A stretch of DNA of 64,000 bases from Pseudomonadota bacterium (GCA_023423975.1 JAFAEO010000071.1:33681-97680), one strand, 5' to 3'. Positions 28,063 to 37,460 are shown, counted from the stretch's first letter. The notes: a model not told the origin generated them from the sequence alone. Translations and numbers: made by a program.

Positions 28063-28710
28063 TGTCTTTTCCTGAACTGCCGTGATTATGCCAAATCTGA
28101 CGCCGTTGCAACAGGAGCTTGCCGTGACTCTGTGTCACGCCAGCCTGCAACGACCCGCATCGCCGCAACAAGGCAAAACGCGTCGGCACTCGCCAGCCAA
28201 AGCCCGCGTCGACCTGCCTGAGCTACCACGATCAACGGTCTTATGCGTGCATCGCATCCATGAACTGTAGTTCATTGTGAACAAGCGGCATCTGGCTGGC
28301 AAGCCACTTTTTCTTAATGGTCTTTACTTTTTCTGATGAATCGTCCAGCCATTCATATGCTTGGCAGGCGTTATTGTGCAAGACTGGCCGGACCTGCGCA
28401 ATGACGGTGGCTTTTACTTCCGGCCCGTTCGGCCTGAGGTGGATTCCGATTTAAAGCGAGTGTAGGAAGCGGTTCAGATGCCGCAGCGCGGGCCATTCAA
28501 ATCGGTTGCGCAAGTCCGACGCCACATCGCTCGCGGTCACCAGCATTTTGCCTCAGTTGCCCGATCCGGCGGCATCGGCCATACGACACATGCGCCAGCA
28601 CACGGGAAAGACTACGATATTCAGTAATAATTAAGATACAATCGCCGAATTATTACCCTATTACCCGTTGTACCCCAACCTTTTACCACAATTGAATTAG
28701 GACAACTGAA
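28063..28710. other. Long intergenic region before gntP
   Basis: No intact gene is seen in these 648 bp. A minus-strand frame with two internal stops (28241-28560) looks like a decayed gene and is listed separately. The last 90 bp before gntP are AT-rich and probably hold its promoter; AGGACAACTGAA precedes ATG 28711. Confidence 0.5.
28241..28560 (-). pseudogene. Possible decayed gene remnant
   Basis: On the minus strand one reading frame continues through this stretch with two in-frame stops (TGA about 28550, TAA about 28452) and ends with TAA at 28243-28241. The pieces have protein-like composition (for example DVASDLRNRFEWPALRHLNR and AYEWLDDSSEKVKTIKKKWL). I do not recognise the family. 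It may be chance; the lack of any other gene in the 648-bp gap makes decay plausible. Confidence 0.25.
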
Positions 28711-30069
28711 ATGTACCTGGTCGCCATTCTTGCCATATTGATCGCGCTGATCGTACTGGCAACAACCAAACTCAAACTTCATCCGTTTCTGGCTCTGCTG
28801 GCAGCGGCGTTTATCGGTGGCTTCATGTACCAGGTGCCGCTGCTGGATATTGTCAAACACATCACCACCGGCTTCGGTGGCATCATGGGCAGTATCGGGA
28901 TTGTGATTGTACTGGGCACAATCATTGGCGTCATACTGGAAAAAACCGGCGCCGCCATCACCATGGCAGACAGTATCATCAAGCTGCTGGGAAACCGCTT
29001 CCCTACACTGACCATGTCTGTCATTGGCTATCTGGTGTCCATCCCCGTGTTTTGTGATTCCGGCTACGTGATTCTCAATTCACTGAAAGAGGCCATTGCA
29101 AAACGCATGAATGTCTCGCTGATCGCCATGAGCGTTGCGCTGGCAACAGGCTTGTATGCAAGCCACACTTTTGTGCCGCCAACACCGGGACCCATTGCCG
29201 CCGCCGGCAATCTGGGGCTGGGTGACAACCTGGGTCTGGTCATTCTGGTTGGCCTGGTCGTCTCTGCAGTAACGGCCCTGGCTGGTTTGCTCTGGGCCAA
29301 TATTTTTCTGAAAAAAGACATTGAGCTGGAAGAGCCCGTGGTGCCTGTCGGCCCGAATCAGGGCTTGATGAAGACCCGTGAAGAGTATGGCGTGCTGCCA
29401 AGCGCAGCCCAGGCATTTACGCCCATTTTCCTGCCTATCATCCTGATCTGCATTGGCTCGATCGTCGCCTTTCCCAGCAAGCCACTAGGCCAGGGCACCT
29501 TTGCCAACATCCTGCTGTTCCTGGGACATCCTGTCGTTGCGCTACTGGCAGGCATGATCTCTGCCATGTTCCTGCTCAAGGGTACGGGCAAGCGCCAGCA
29601 GTTTCATGACTATGTGGCCGAAGGGCTGACTTCAGCCGCGCCGATCCTGCTTATCACCGGCGCGGGCGGTGCTTTTGGCGCAATTCTGAAAGTAACGCCG
29701 CTGGGCGACTATATTGGCACGACCCTGTCGGCCATGGGCATTGGGCTATTCATGCCCTTTATCGTATCGGCTGCACTCAAAACCGCTCAGGGTTCAACAA
29801 CCGTCGCACTGGTCACGACCTCTGCGCTGGTTGCACCAATGCTCGGACAATTAGGTCTGGATAGTGAAATGGGACGCGTACTGACCGTGATGGCCATTGG
29901 CGCGGGCGGGATGACCGTTTCGCATGCCAATGACAGCTTCTTCTGGGTGGTTACCCAATTTAGCCGCATGCGCGTATCAACGGCCTATTATGCACAGACC
30001 ATGGCCACGCTGATTCAGGGCATAGTCGGAATGCTCACGGTATGGTTGCTGAGCCTGGTTTTACTTTGA
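28711..30069 (+). CDS. GntP-family gluconate/organic acid permease
   Basis: The product is a 452-residue inner-membrane transporter with about 12-14 hydrophobic segments. GntP features include the N-terminal LKLHPFLALLAAAFIGG near 23, GFGGIMGSIGIVIVLGTIIG near 50-69, SIPVFCDSGYVILNSL near 108 and the ATGLYASHTFVPPTPGPIAAA motif near 145. The family imports gluconate, other sugar acids or D-serine with protons. ATG 28711 has TAGGACAACTGAA upstream. No gluconate kinase or sugar-acid gene is beside it, so the substrate is open. Confidence 0.9.
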   Translation: MYLVAILAILIALIVLATTKLKLHPFLALLAAAFIGGFMYQVPLLDIVKHITTGFGGIMGSIGIVIVLGTIIGVILEKTGAAITMADSIIKLLGNRFPTLTMSVIGYLVSIPVFCDSGYVILNSLKEAIAKRMNVSLIAMSVALATGLYASHTFVPPTPGPIAAAGNLGLGDNLGLVILVGLVVSAVTALAGLLWANIFLKKDIELEEPVVPVGPNQGLMKTREEYGVLPSAAQAFTPIFLPIILICIGSIVAFPSKPLGQGTFANILLFLGHPVVALLAGMISAMFLLKGTGKRQQFHDYVAEGLTSAAPILLITGAGGAFGAILKVTPLGDYIGTTLSAMGIGLFMPFIVSAALKTAQGSTTVALVTTSALVAPMLGQLGLDSEMGRVLTVMAIGAGGMTVSHANDSFFWVVTQFSRMRVSTAYYAQTMATLIQGIVGMLTVWLLSLVLL

Positions 30070-30179
30070 TAGATCAGCCGTTCAGACAAGAAAGCAATAA
30101 GAAAAACCGGCGATTATAAACAACGGCAGCGATGCCGTTCAAAGGCAAAACTGTCAATCGCCGACGATCAACTGTCATC

Positions 30180-30235
30180 AGGGCAGTCATTCGAGCATGC
30201 TAATAATCAAGGCGCTCGTTTGACTGCCCTTTCTT
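30180..30235 (+). terminator. Terminator-like hairpin after gntP
   Basis: AGGGCAGTCA at 30180-30189 pairs with TGACTGCCCT at 30221-30230, followed by TTCTT. The loop is long (31 bases). A second stem, CGGCGATT near 30108 with AATCGCCG near 30155, lies upstream and encloses AACGGC/GCCGTT. Confidence 0.55.
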
Positions 30236-30279
30236 ATGGCAGGGCCAGGCGGACATGGGCTGGCCCGCCCAAGTTCTGG

Positions 30280-31290
30280 TCAAGCAACTCTTGGCACGCG
30301 CCCCCGTACCGGATGCCCTGGATCGCTATAGCCCGGCGTGGAAGCATGCCCTGGTGTAACCAGCGCATCGACCAGCGCCTCGTCTTCTTCGGTCAACTTG
30401 TATTGCAGCGCGTTCAGATAAGACTGCCATTGTTCAAAGGTACGTGGCCCCACAATGGACGAAGTCACGTATTTGTTGTTCAACACCCATGCCAGTGCAA
30501 AATCGGCAGCGCAGATGCCCCGCTCCTGGGCATGTTCCTTGATTTTCTGTGCTACCAGCAGCGACTCCGGACGAAATTCCGTTTGCTGAATGCGCTTGTC
30601 GCCGCGACCTGCCCGGGAATCGGGCGGCGGGGGTGCATCTGCTGCATATTTGCCTGTCAATACTCCACGCGCCAGCGGACTGTAGGAAATCACTCCAATG
30701 CCGTAGTTTGCCGCAGCGGGCAATTGCTCGACCTCTGCGTTGCGCGATACCAGGTTGTATAAGGGCTGACTGGCCACAGGACGGTCAATGCCCAGCTCAT
30801 CGGCCAGGCGGACAGTGTCGGCAATTTTCCAGCCGCGAAAATTGGACACACCGAAGTAGCGCAGCTTGCCCTGGCGGATCAAATCGGCAATGGCGCGCAT
30901 CGCTTCGCCCAGCGGCTGATCGGGAATTTCACGATGCATATACAGGATATCGATATAGTCAGTGCCCAATCGTTTCAGACTCGCTTCCACAGACTGCATA
31001 ATCCATTTGCGCGAGATGCCACGCTCATTGGGCCCCTCGCCTGCAGGATTGCCCAGCTTGGTGGCCAGCACCCAGAAATCACGACTGTCTTTGAGGGCCC
31101 GGCCCACCACACGCTCGGACTCGCCGCCGTTGTAGATATCTGCAGTGTCAATGGAATTGATGCCCCGCTCCCTTGCGTCGTGGATAATACGATGCGCCTG
31201 CGTTTCATCCGTTTGTCCGCCAAACATCATTGTCCCTAACGTGAGGGGAGAGATGCTCAATCCACTTTTGCCCAGATACCGATATGACAT
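30280..31290 (-). CDS. Aldo/keto reductase
   Basis: The product is a 336-residue NADPH-dependent oxidoreductase with the TIM-barrel fold. The catalytic tetrad is visible as Asp48, Tyr53, Lys78 and His119, in DTADIYNGGESE, ATKLG and ILYMHRE. The C-terminal cofactor region includes VTSSIVGPRTFEQWQ. ATG 31290 has GAGGAAATGTC upstream. It follows the asparaginase gene by about 40 bp in the same direction, so they may be cotranscribed. The physiological substrate is unknown. Confidence 0.93.
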   Translation of the reverse strand: MSYRYLGKSGLSISPLTLGTMMFGGQTDETQAHRIIHDARERGINSIDTADIYNGGESERVVGRALKDSRDFWVLATKLGNPAGEGPNERGISRKWIMQSVEASLKRLGTDYIDILYMHREIPDQPLGEAMRAIADLIRQGKLRYFGVSNFRGWKIADTVRLADELGIDRPVASQPLYNLVSRNAEVEQLPAAANYGIGVISYSPLARGVLTGKYAADAPPPPDSRAGRGDKRIQQTEFRPESLLVAQKIKEHAQERGICAADFALAWVLNNKYVTSSIVGPRTFEQWQSYLNALQYKLTEEDEALVDALVTPGHASTPGYSDPGHPVRGRVPRVA

Positions 31291-31330
31291 GACATTTCCT
31301 CGTGCAAATACGTTTGAAATAAACTGGTTT

Positions 31331-32332
31331 TTACTTTGACCAGGCAGCCAACAGGCTGTTGATCGCGTCGCGATCGAATCCGTTCCAGATAGCGGCGGCG
31401 AGCAGCAGCCTGGCCTTGCGCGGGCACAACCAGCCGCCCATCAGAATACCGTGCTGCTGCAAATCGATTTCCGCACCCTTATAGCCATACACTGCCGTGG
31501 TGGTGCTGCCTGCACCCGTACGGCTGCACATGATGACAGGCACCTGAGCTACCGCCGCCACCAACGCATCGCGCAAGGGTTCCGACACATGTCCGGAACC
31601 AAACCCGGCGACCACGATGCCGGCGTATCCCGCGCTCAATGCATAAGAGACGATATCAGGATCATCATCAAGACTGTGCTCGAGCAGCAGCACTTTGTCG
31701 TCGTGCGCTGTGGGTGTTGGTAAGCGTGGCGTTTCGGGCGTATCGCGCAAATAGCGCACCCACCCTTCCTGTACGACCCCCACAGGTCCAAACACCGGTG
31801 AGACAAATGCATCAACATGGGTGGTATGCATTTTGCGCACGCGCCGCGCCTCGTGAATGTCATCATTCATGACCACCAGCACGCCGCGCTCGCAGCTGTT
31901 CTGGTCGGCTGCCACCTGCACCGCAGCCAGCAGATTGGCACTGCCATCGGCACCAGGCATCTGCGGATTGCGCATGGCCCCCATCAGTACCAGTGGTTCG
32001 CGCCGATCCCAGAATAGATCCAGCAGAAACGCCGACTCTTCCAGTGTGTCGGTGCCCTGGGTGATGACCACACCCTGCGCGCCCTGATCAACCTGTTGCC
32101 CGGCCCACGCCAGGGTGTCAAATAGATGCTGGAAACGAATCGAGCCACTGGCGATTCTGGCCAGCGTATGCAAATTAAGCGTGGCTGCCTGGGCCAGCCC
32201 TGGTACAGACCGGGCCAGCTCCTCTGCGCCCAGGTTCGAGCTTACTCCCTGGCTACCCGGCGTGCCGGTCATGCTGATTGTGCCGCCCAGGGCGCCAATG
32301 GAAATCAAGGGTTTGCTGTTGATGTTGCTCAT
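31331..32332 (-). CDS. L-asparaginase (type I/II family)
   Basis: The product is a 333-residue amidohydrolase predicted to turn asparagine into aspartate and ammonia. The N-terminal nucleophile motif is GALGGTISM with Thr18. The second motif reads VITQGTDTLEESAF, where many relatives have His in place of the Gln before GTDT. The VVMNDDIHEARRVRKMHTT segment carries the expected Lys. I start at ATG 32332; the longer frame to 32419 adds 29 residues unlike the family. No signal peptide is seen, so the enzyme is probably cytoplasmic. Which amide it prefers cannot be told. Confidence 0.9.
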   Translation of the reverse strand: MSNINSKPLISIGALGGTISMTGTPGSQGVSSNLGAEELARSVPGLAQAATLNLHTLARIASGSIRFQHLFDTLAWAGQQVDQGAQGVVITQGTDTLEESAFLLDLFWDRREPLVLMGAMRNPQMPGADGSANLLAAVQVAADQNSCERGVLVVMNDDIHEARRVRKMHTTHVDAFVSPVFGPVGVVQEGWVRYLRDTPETPRLPTPTAHDDKVLLLEHSLDDDPDIVSYALSAGYAGIVVAGFGSGHVSEPLRDALVAAVAQVPVIMCSRTGAGSTTTAVYGYKGAEIDLQQHGILMGGWLCPRKARLLLAAAIWNGFDRDAINSLLAAWSK

Positions 32333-32681
32333 GCTCGTTCTTTTGCGGATAGGTCTGCCGGTAAACGTGTACGGATCAATCTGGTGGTAAATCCGGCATC
32401 TGCACCTCATGTGTGGCAATACACGTTGTCAGTTGCGTTCTGTCTCGGATAGCGATATCTGAAAAATGCCATGTCGATTTCAGGCACTCACCACTTCATA
32501 CGTTCAATTATCACACGATAACAGATAAAAAAATCGCCAGCACCGGCCCGAGCCGATCTGACGATGGTACTTTGCATAGTGCTTGGCCAGAACGGGAACG
32601 ATCTGACTCATTGCGCGTATCGATCTGCTGTTTGACAACGCCCAGGTCAGGCAAGCGCGCCGCAACCTGGGCACGTGTGCC

Positions 32682-33773
32682 CTACTGCTGACTGGCGACC
32701 AACTTCGCGATGGCCTCACCCATCTCTGCGGTCTTTGCCTGCCCCCCAAGATCGGGCGTTTTTGGCCCATTGAGCAGTGTTGCCTCTACCGCCTGCATAA
32801 TACAATCTGCCGCTTTTTGCGCATCCGGGTTATCTGCCGCAAAAAATTCCAGCATCATCGCGCCGGACCAAATCATGGCCACCGGATTGGCAATGTTTTT
32901 GCCGAAAATATCCGGCGCAGAACCGTGCACCGGCTCAAACAGCGACGGGAAATCACGTTCCGGATTCAGGTTTGCCGATGGCGCGATGCCGATTGTGCCC
33001 GTGCATGCTGGTCCCAGATCAGACAAAATATCGCCAAACAAATTGGATGCGACCACCACATTAAAGCGATCGGGTTGTAAAACAAAGCGCGCACACAGGA
33101 TATCAATATGCTGTTTATCCCATTTGACATCCGGGTACTGCTTAGCCATTTCCACTACACGCTCGTCCCAGTATGGCATGCTGATTGAAATACCGTTGGA
33201 CTTGGTCGCGGCCGTCAGCGTTTTACGTTCACTCTTACTAGCCAGTTCGAAACCGTATTTCAGAATGCGATCGACGCCCTTGCGGGTAAAAACCGACTCC
33301 TGCAACACCACTTCCCTGTCGGTGCCTTCAAAAATCTTGCCGCCCACTGAAGAGTATTCACCTTCGGTGTTCTCGCGCACCACCAGAAAATCAATATCGC
33401 CGGGCTCGCGATTGGCCAGCGGACATGGCACGCCTGGCATCAGGCGCACCGGGCGCAAATTCACGTACTGATCAAATTCGCGACGGAATTTAAGCAAGGA
33501 ACCCCACAGGGAAATATGATCAGGCACTTTGTCGGGCCAGCCGACGGCACCAAAATAAATTGCATCGAAGGATTTGAGCGTTTCAAACCAGTCGTCGGGC
33601 ATCATCTGCCCATGCTTTTCATAATAGTCGCAACTGGCCCACTCAAATTCAGTCACGGCAAGGTTCAAACCGAATTTTTCATTGACGGTCTGCAGAACCC
33701 GCAGCCCCTCTGGCATGACTTCCTTACCGATACCGTCTCCGGGTATTGCGGCGATTTTGATCTGTTTGTTCAT
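32682..33773 (-). CDS. Tartrate dehydrogenase / D-malate dehydrogenase (decarboxylating) family
   Basis: The product is a 363-residue member of the isocitrate/isopropylmalate dehydrogenase superfamily in the DmlA/TtuC branch. It shows IAAIPGDGIGKEVMPEG at the N-terminus, LRPVRLMPGVPCPLA near 108, RENTEGEYSSVGG near 138 and GTIGIAPSANLNPE near 278. Such enzymes oxidise and decarboxylate D-malate, tartrate or related 3-substituted malates with NAD. ATG 33773 is favoured by AGGA eleven bases upstream. It lies 82 bp after the ABC permease gene on the same strand, which hints that the transporter supplies its substrate. Confidence 0.9.
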   Translation of the reverse strand: MNKQIKIAAIPGDGIGKEVMPEGLRVLQTVNEKFGLNLAVTEFEWASCDYYEKHGQMMPDDWFETLKSFDAIYFGAVGWPDKVPDHISLWGSLLKFRREFDQYVNLRPVRLMPGVPCPLANREPGDIDFLVVRENTEGEYSSVGGKIFEGTDREVVLQESVFTRKGVDRILKYGFELASKSERKTLTAATKSNGISISMPYWDERVVEMAKQYPDVKWDKQHIDILCARFVLQPDRFNVVVASNLFGDILSDLGPACTGTIGIAPSANLNPERDFPSLFEPVHGSAPDIFGKNIANPVAMIWSGAMMLEFFAADNPDAQKAADCIMQAVEATLLNGPKTPDLGGQAKTAEMGEAIAKLVASQQ

Positions 33774-33830
33774 GACTACAAATTCCTGGCGATGCAACGC
33801 CTTGATGTGTTAAGGATAATGAAGCGATTG

Positions 33831-33846
33831 CCCGGGCCCGCCCGGG
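33831..33846. repeat. GC-rich hairpin between permease and dehydrogenase genes
   Basis: Two CCCGGG hexamers are separated by CCCG, which can fold into a compact stem. It lies in the only real gap inside the operon and could affect readthrough or mRNA stability; there is no T-run. Confidence 0.4.
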
Positions 33847-33855
33847 ACACAATTG

Positions 33856-34650
33856 CTACAGCTTTTCGGTTTCACCCGCTGCCGGACGCCAGGTGAGCGC
33901 ATACTTTTCGGTAATGCTGACAATACCGTCAAGAATAAGGGCAAACACCGTAAGCACTATGATCCCGGCAACCACTGTATTGATATCGAAGGTACCTTCG
34001 GCCTGCAGGATCAAATAACCCACGCCGCTGGCAGAACCCAGATATTCTCCGACAACCGCACCGACAAAGGCCAGGCCGACCGAGGCATGCAGACTGGAAA
34101 AGACCCAGCTGGTTGCAGAAGGAATATATACATGGCGCAGTAACTGACGGCGGTTGGCACCCAGCATGCGCGCGTTATCCAGCAGCGTCGGGCTCACTTC
34201 GCGAATACCCTGGAAGACGTTGAAGAACACGATAAAGAACACCAGCGTAAAGGCCAGTGCGACTTTGGACCCGATACCAAGTCCGAACCACAGCGCAAAG
34301 ATGGGCGCAAGAATCACCCTGGGCATGGAGTTGAGCGCGGTCAGGAAGGGATCGAGCACCAGGCTGGCCGTGCGCGACAGCCCCAGCCACAGGCCAAAAC
34401 CCATGCCGAATACGGTGCCAAGGAAAAAAGCCAGCAGGGTTTCGATCAGCGTGATTCCCAAATGCTTGTAGATGTCGGCATTGACAACGAACCAGTTCCA
34501 GATGACCTCGGCCACGCCCAGTGGCTGGCCAAAGAAGAACGCCGCTGTGTCATTCAGGGAAATAAGGTACCAGGCACCCAGCAGCACGATGACGATCAGC
34601 AACTGCCATGCGCGGTAGTTTTTGGGTGAGGGTTTAATGGCGTTCCACAT
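33856..34650 (-). CDS. ABC transporter permease (NitT/TauT type)
   Basis: The product is a 264-residue inner-membrane permease with six predicted helices and a BPD_transp_1 loop (EVSPTLLDNARMLGANRRQL, near 163). I start at ATG 34650, which has CGGAAG upstream and lies one base after the ATPase stop; the longer frame to 34761 would overlap that gene deeply. The family (SsuC/TauC/NrtB-like) imports sulfonates, nitrate, taurine or aromatic and pyrimidine-like compounds. It is the third gene of a binding protein-ATPase-permease-dehydrogenase series. Confidence 0.9.
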   Translation of the reverse strand: MWNAIKPSPKNYRAWQLLIVIVLLGAWYLISLNDTAAFFFGQPLGVAEVIWNWFVVNADIYKHLGITLIETLLAFFLGTVFGMGFGLWLGLSRTASLVLDPFLTALNSMPRVILAPIFALWFGLGIGSKVALAFTLVFFIVFFNVFQGIREVSPTLLDNARMLGANRRQLLRHVYIPSATSWVFSSLHASVGLAFVGAVVGEYLGSASGVGYLILQAEGTFDINTVVAGIIVLTVFALILDGIVSITEKYALTWRPAAGETEKL

Positions 34651-34651
34651 A

Positions 34652-35461
34652 TTACTTCCGTTTTTGTTGATCGTAGCCTTTGAGAACTTCGTCACGCAGG
34701 ACGCTCCAGATAGCCTGGTGAAGTTCAACAAAGCGCGGGTGAGCACGAACCTCGGCCACATCGCGCGGACGCGGCAGATCGATGTGAAATTCTCCCATGA
34801 TATGTGTTCCTGGTCCTGCGGAGAGCACGACCACCCGGTCGCTCATGGCGATGGCTTCGTCAAGGTCGTGGGTAATAAAGAGCACGGCCTTGCGCTGCTT
34901 CATCCAGATATCGAGCACTTCATTTTCCATCAGTTGACGGGTCTGGATGTCCAGGGCCGAAAACGGCTCGTCCATAAGAATGATATCGGGATCGCGAATC
35001 AGCGTTTGCGCCAGCATGACACGCTTGCGCATGCCACCGGACATTTGATGCGGGTATTTATATTCGGCCTGGGACAAGCCCACGCGACGCAGCCAGTCCA
35101 GCCCCTGCCGCTTGGCTTCTTCCTTGGCCGTACCGGCAAACTCCAGGCCGGCGGTGACATTGTCCAGCGCGTTGCGCCAAGGCAGCAACGCTTCACCCTG
35201 GAACATATAACCAGCCCGTTTGTTAATCCCCGACAAGGGTTGGCCGAAAACCCGCACCTGCCCAGATGAGGGAGCAAGCAGGCCTGCCCCCACATTGAGC
35301 AGCGTGGATTTGCCACAACCTGTCGGCCCGACTACGGAAACGAATTCCCCGGGCGCGATATGCAGCGTCGCATCCCGGACTGCGGTGTACTTCTGGTCAC
35401 GGTCGTCCTTGGAGACAAACGTGCAGGTGATATTGTCCAGGCTTAAGGCAGCATCATTCAT
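34652..35461 (-). CDS. ABC transporter ATP-binding protein (NitT/TauT type)
   Basis: The product is a roughly 269-residue ATPase with Walker A GPTGCGKSTLLNVGAG near 44, signature MSGGMRKRVMLAQ near 140 and Walker B DIILMDEPFSALD near 160. The start is uncertain: ATG 35461 lies four bases after the stop of the binding-protein gene, while ATG 35473 would overlap it; neither has a strong ribosome site, so translation is probably coupled. It energises the permease encoded directly downstream. Confidence 0.92.
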   Translation of the reverse strand: MNDAALSLDNITCTFVSKDDRDQKYTAVRDATLHIAPGEFVSVVGPTGCGKSTLLNVGAGLLAPSSGQVRVFGQPLSGINKRAGYMFQGEALLPWRNALDNVTAGLEFAGTAKEEAKRQGLDWLRRVGLSQAEYKYPHQMSGGMRKRVMLAQTLIRDPDIILMDEPFSALDIQTRQLMENEVLDIWMKQRKAVLFITHDLDEAIAMSDRVVVLSAGPGTHIMGEFHIDLPRPRDVAEVRAHPRFVELHQAIWSVLRDEVLKGYDQQKRK

Positions 35462-35465
35462 AGCA

Positions 35466-36503
35466 TCAGGCATTGGCAGCTTTGTCGGTGAAATCATTGG
35501 TCCAGCATTTGGACAGATCAATGGCCTCGGCCTTGAAACCAGCAATATAGGCGGCCTGCGCCTTCAATGAAGTTTCTGCGCCCAACGGGTCAATCCGGCC
35601 ATCGGGAGAGAGCCCCTCGAAACTTCTGGTCAGCGCCAGCTTATACACGTCGGGGTTGCCCAGCAAATAGTTCTTGGGTACCGTTTTCATGATTTCATCC
35701 GGCCCGGCTGTCTGGATCCATTTGTCGGCCTTGACCATGGCGTTGGTCAGCGCCTGCACCGTGCCCGGATTTTCATCAATATACTTTTGCGCGGTATACA
35801 GGCAACCGGCAGGCATGGGACCGCCGAAAATCGCCTGCGTATCTTTCATGGTACGCGTATCTGCAATGGTGAAGATATCGCCGGTACCATCGAGCAGGCT
35901 GATCACCGGATCCAGATTGCTAAGCGCGTCGATCTGTCCGGCGCGCAGGGCGCTGACCGCACCGGCGCCGCCACCCACACCAATGATGGAGACATCGGAA
36001 TCTTTCAGGCCATGTTTGTCAAGAAAGAAGCTGACCAGCATATTGGTTGACGAGCCCGGCGCAGTCACGCCGATTCTTTTGCCTTTCAGATCCGCCGGCG
36101 ATTTGTACCCTGCAAGCGTTTTCTTGTTGCCCGCCAGGACGATCATGGGCGCGCGCCCTTGCAGCACAAATGCACGGAAAAACTGTTTCTTGGACTGCAG
36201 GCTGATCGTGTGCTCAAACGCGCCGGAGCAGACATCGGCACTGCCACCAACCACAGCCTGCAGGGCCTTGGAGCCTCCGGCAAAATCGGCGACCTTGACG
36301 TTGAGTCCTTCCTCCTTGAAGAAGCCCTTTTGTTCTGCAATGGTCAGCGGCAGGTAGTACACCAGACCCTTGCCGCCCACGGCAATAGACACATCGGTTT
36401 TTTCCAGCTTGGGTGCATTCTGTGCCAGGCCGATACCTGGCCAGACTGTTGCCAGACCGGACAACCCGGCGGCCTTCAGTAAATGGCGACGTGACAGACT
36501 CAT
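35466..36503 (-). CDS. ABC transporter substrate-binding protein (NitT/TauT type, Tat signal)
   Basis: The product is a 345-residue periplasmic binding protein. ATG 36503 is preceded by AAGGAG; the 52-residue upstream extension of the frame is not protein-like. The N-terminus SLSRRHLLKAAGLSG is a twin-arginine signal, suggesting export in folded form. The body is NMT1/SsuA-like (LPLTIAEQKGFFKEEGLNV near 52; GVTAPGSSTNMLV near 145). It is the first gene of the transport operon; a promoter with an embedded palindrome lies about 180 bp upstream. The ligand is unknown, possibly a hydroxy-dicarboxylate given the dehydrogenase downstream (inference). Confidence 0.92.
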   Translation of the reverse strand: MSLSRRHLLKAAGLSGLATVWPGIGLAQNAPKLEKTDVSIAVGGKGLVYYLPLTIAEQKGFFKEEGLNVKVADFAGGSKALQAVVGGSADVCSGAFEHTISLQSKKQFFRAFVLQGRAPMIVLAGNKKTLAGYKSPADLKGKRIGVTAPGSSTNMLVSFFLDKHGLKDSDVSIIGVGGGAGAVSALRAGQIDALSNLDPVISLLDGTGDIFTIADTRTMKDTQAIFGGPMPAGCLYTAQKYIDENPGTVQALTNAMVKADKWIQTAGPDEIMKTVPKNYLLGNPDVYKLALTRSFEGLSPDGRIDPLGAETSLKAQAAYIAGFKAEAIDLSKCWTNDFTDKAANA

Positions 36504-36834
36504 GTGATGCTCCTTGATTTTTTTTCTTGAAGAGGGTTGATATATGACAACTGGAATTGCGTTGTGCCGGTCGACCATCGTACAGCACAAACCGATACGA
36601 TCGGCCAGGCGCAAAAACTCAGGCCGATAGCTGACAAATAAGCTGCAGACGAGCGGCACAACAGGTACAGCGTCGAACCGGGCTATTGTATCAGAACCCT
36701 ATAGGGTGAAGACAATCGTGATAACCACCAAGGCGCACCGACCGCACTTCATTAACCAGGCAACATTCATCAAGCCCTGCCAGCCAGACTTCATCAACGG
36801 AAACCCGAACCGAAGCCTGCCGATGCAGGCAATA
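36504..36834. other. Leader and promoter region of the ABC transporter operon
   Basis: No gene is seen in these 331 bp. A minus-strand promoter with a 12-bp palindrome is listed at 36685-36715. The first 180 bp would form a long untranslated leader; no riboswitch was recognised. Confidence 0.5.
36685..36715 (-). promoter_or_regulatory. Predicted promoter with embedded palindrome for the ABC-dehydrogenase operon
   Basis: On the minus strand TTGTCT (36715-36710) and an extended -10 TGATACAAT (36693-36685) are separated by 19 bp. In the spacer lies ACCCTATAGGGT (36696-36707), a perfect 12-bp palindrome, placed where a repressor would block polymerase. The boxes are imperfect and the spacing is long, so the symmetry is the stronger evidence. 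Confidence 0.45.
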
Positions 36835-37332
36835 TCAGACCTGGCGCTGCGCAAAAAACTGCCGCCACTGCTGCAGCTTCTCAGCAAAGGCCAGCGTGTA
36901 GGCAGGACTGCTTGATGGCAAGGTCTGTGTCTGGATATGTGAGGGAATATGTGGCTGCCCCGCCTTGGCGGCCGCCTTGCCATTGAACCCGACATACTGC
37001 AATGCGGGCGCGGCAGCAAACAGGGTATGCAGCGGATTGAGCTGGCCTCGACGGATAGCGCTGTCCAGACTGCCAACGCGCTCGCAGCCTGAGTATACAT
37101 CCCACAGCCCGATCCGGTGCGCCAGCAAAACGCCGGTACGCGCCTCGTAGTCCAGGGTATTCATGGGTTCATCCAGGATGGCTCCCATCAGCCGCCAGAA
37201 CTGATTCTGCGGATGTCCGTAGTAACCCTGACGCGCAAGCGACGCTTCCGAGGGGAAACTGCCCAGGATAAGATGAGTAATGTGCGGTGAATGAAGGGGC
37301 GCAAAGCCGGTCAGCCAGGGCGTGGTATTCAT
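36835..37332 (-). CDS. DNA-deoxyinosine (hypoxanthine-DNA) glycosylase
   Basis: The product is a 165-residue enzyme of the uracil-DNA glycosylase superfamily that probably removes hypoxanthine from DNA. The family motifs are LILGSFPSEASLARQGYYGHPQNQFW (seen as LILGSFPSEASL then YYGHPQNQFW, near 23-47) and YVGFNGKAAAK near 112, with SSSPAYT near 143. I choose ATG 37332; the 62-residue upstream extension is Cys/Lys-rich and not family-like. The start lies 129 bp from the divergent pheC gene. It stands alone. Confidence 0.85.
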   Translation of the reverse strand: MNTTPWLTGFAPLHSPHITHLILGSFPSEASLARQGYYGHPQNQFWRLMGAILDEPMNTLDYEARTGVLLAHRIGLWDVYSGCERVGSLDSAIRRGQLNPLHTLFAAAPALQYVGFNGKAAAKAGQPHIPSHIQTQTLPSSSPAYTLAFAEKLQQWRQFFAQRQV

Positions 37333-37460
37333 TGTGTCAGTGTTGTAGATTGGGTATGCAGCAGCCAGTGTACCTTCATATTGGGATAAGCCTGATTGTA
37401 TTGCATCTGAAATTGCGCCAGACTTGCTGTTTTTCCCATACTTGTCTTCGGAGCATAACC

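Noticed and set aside
35473..35545. Longer N-terminus for the ABC ATPase
   Set aside because: The extension overlaps the binding-protein gene deeply and is not like the ATPase family.
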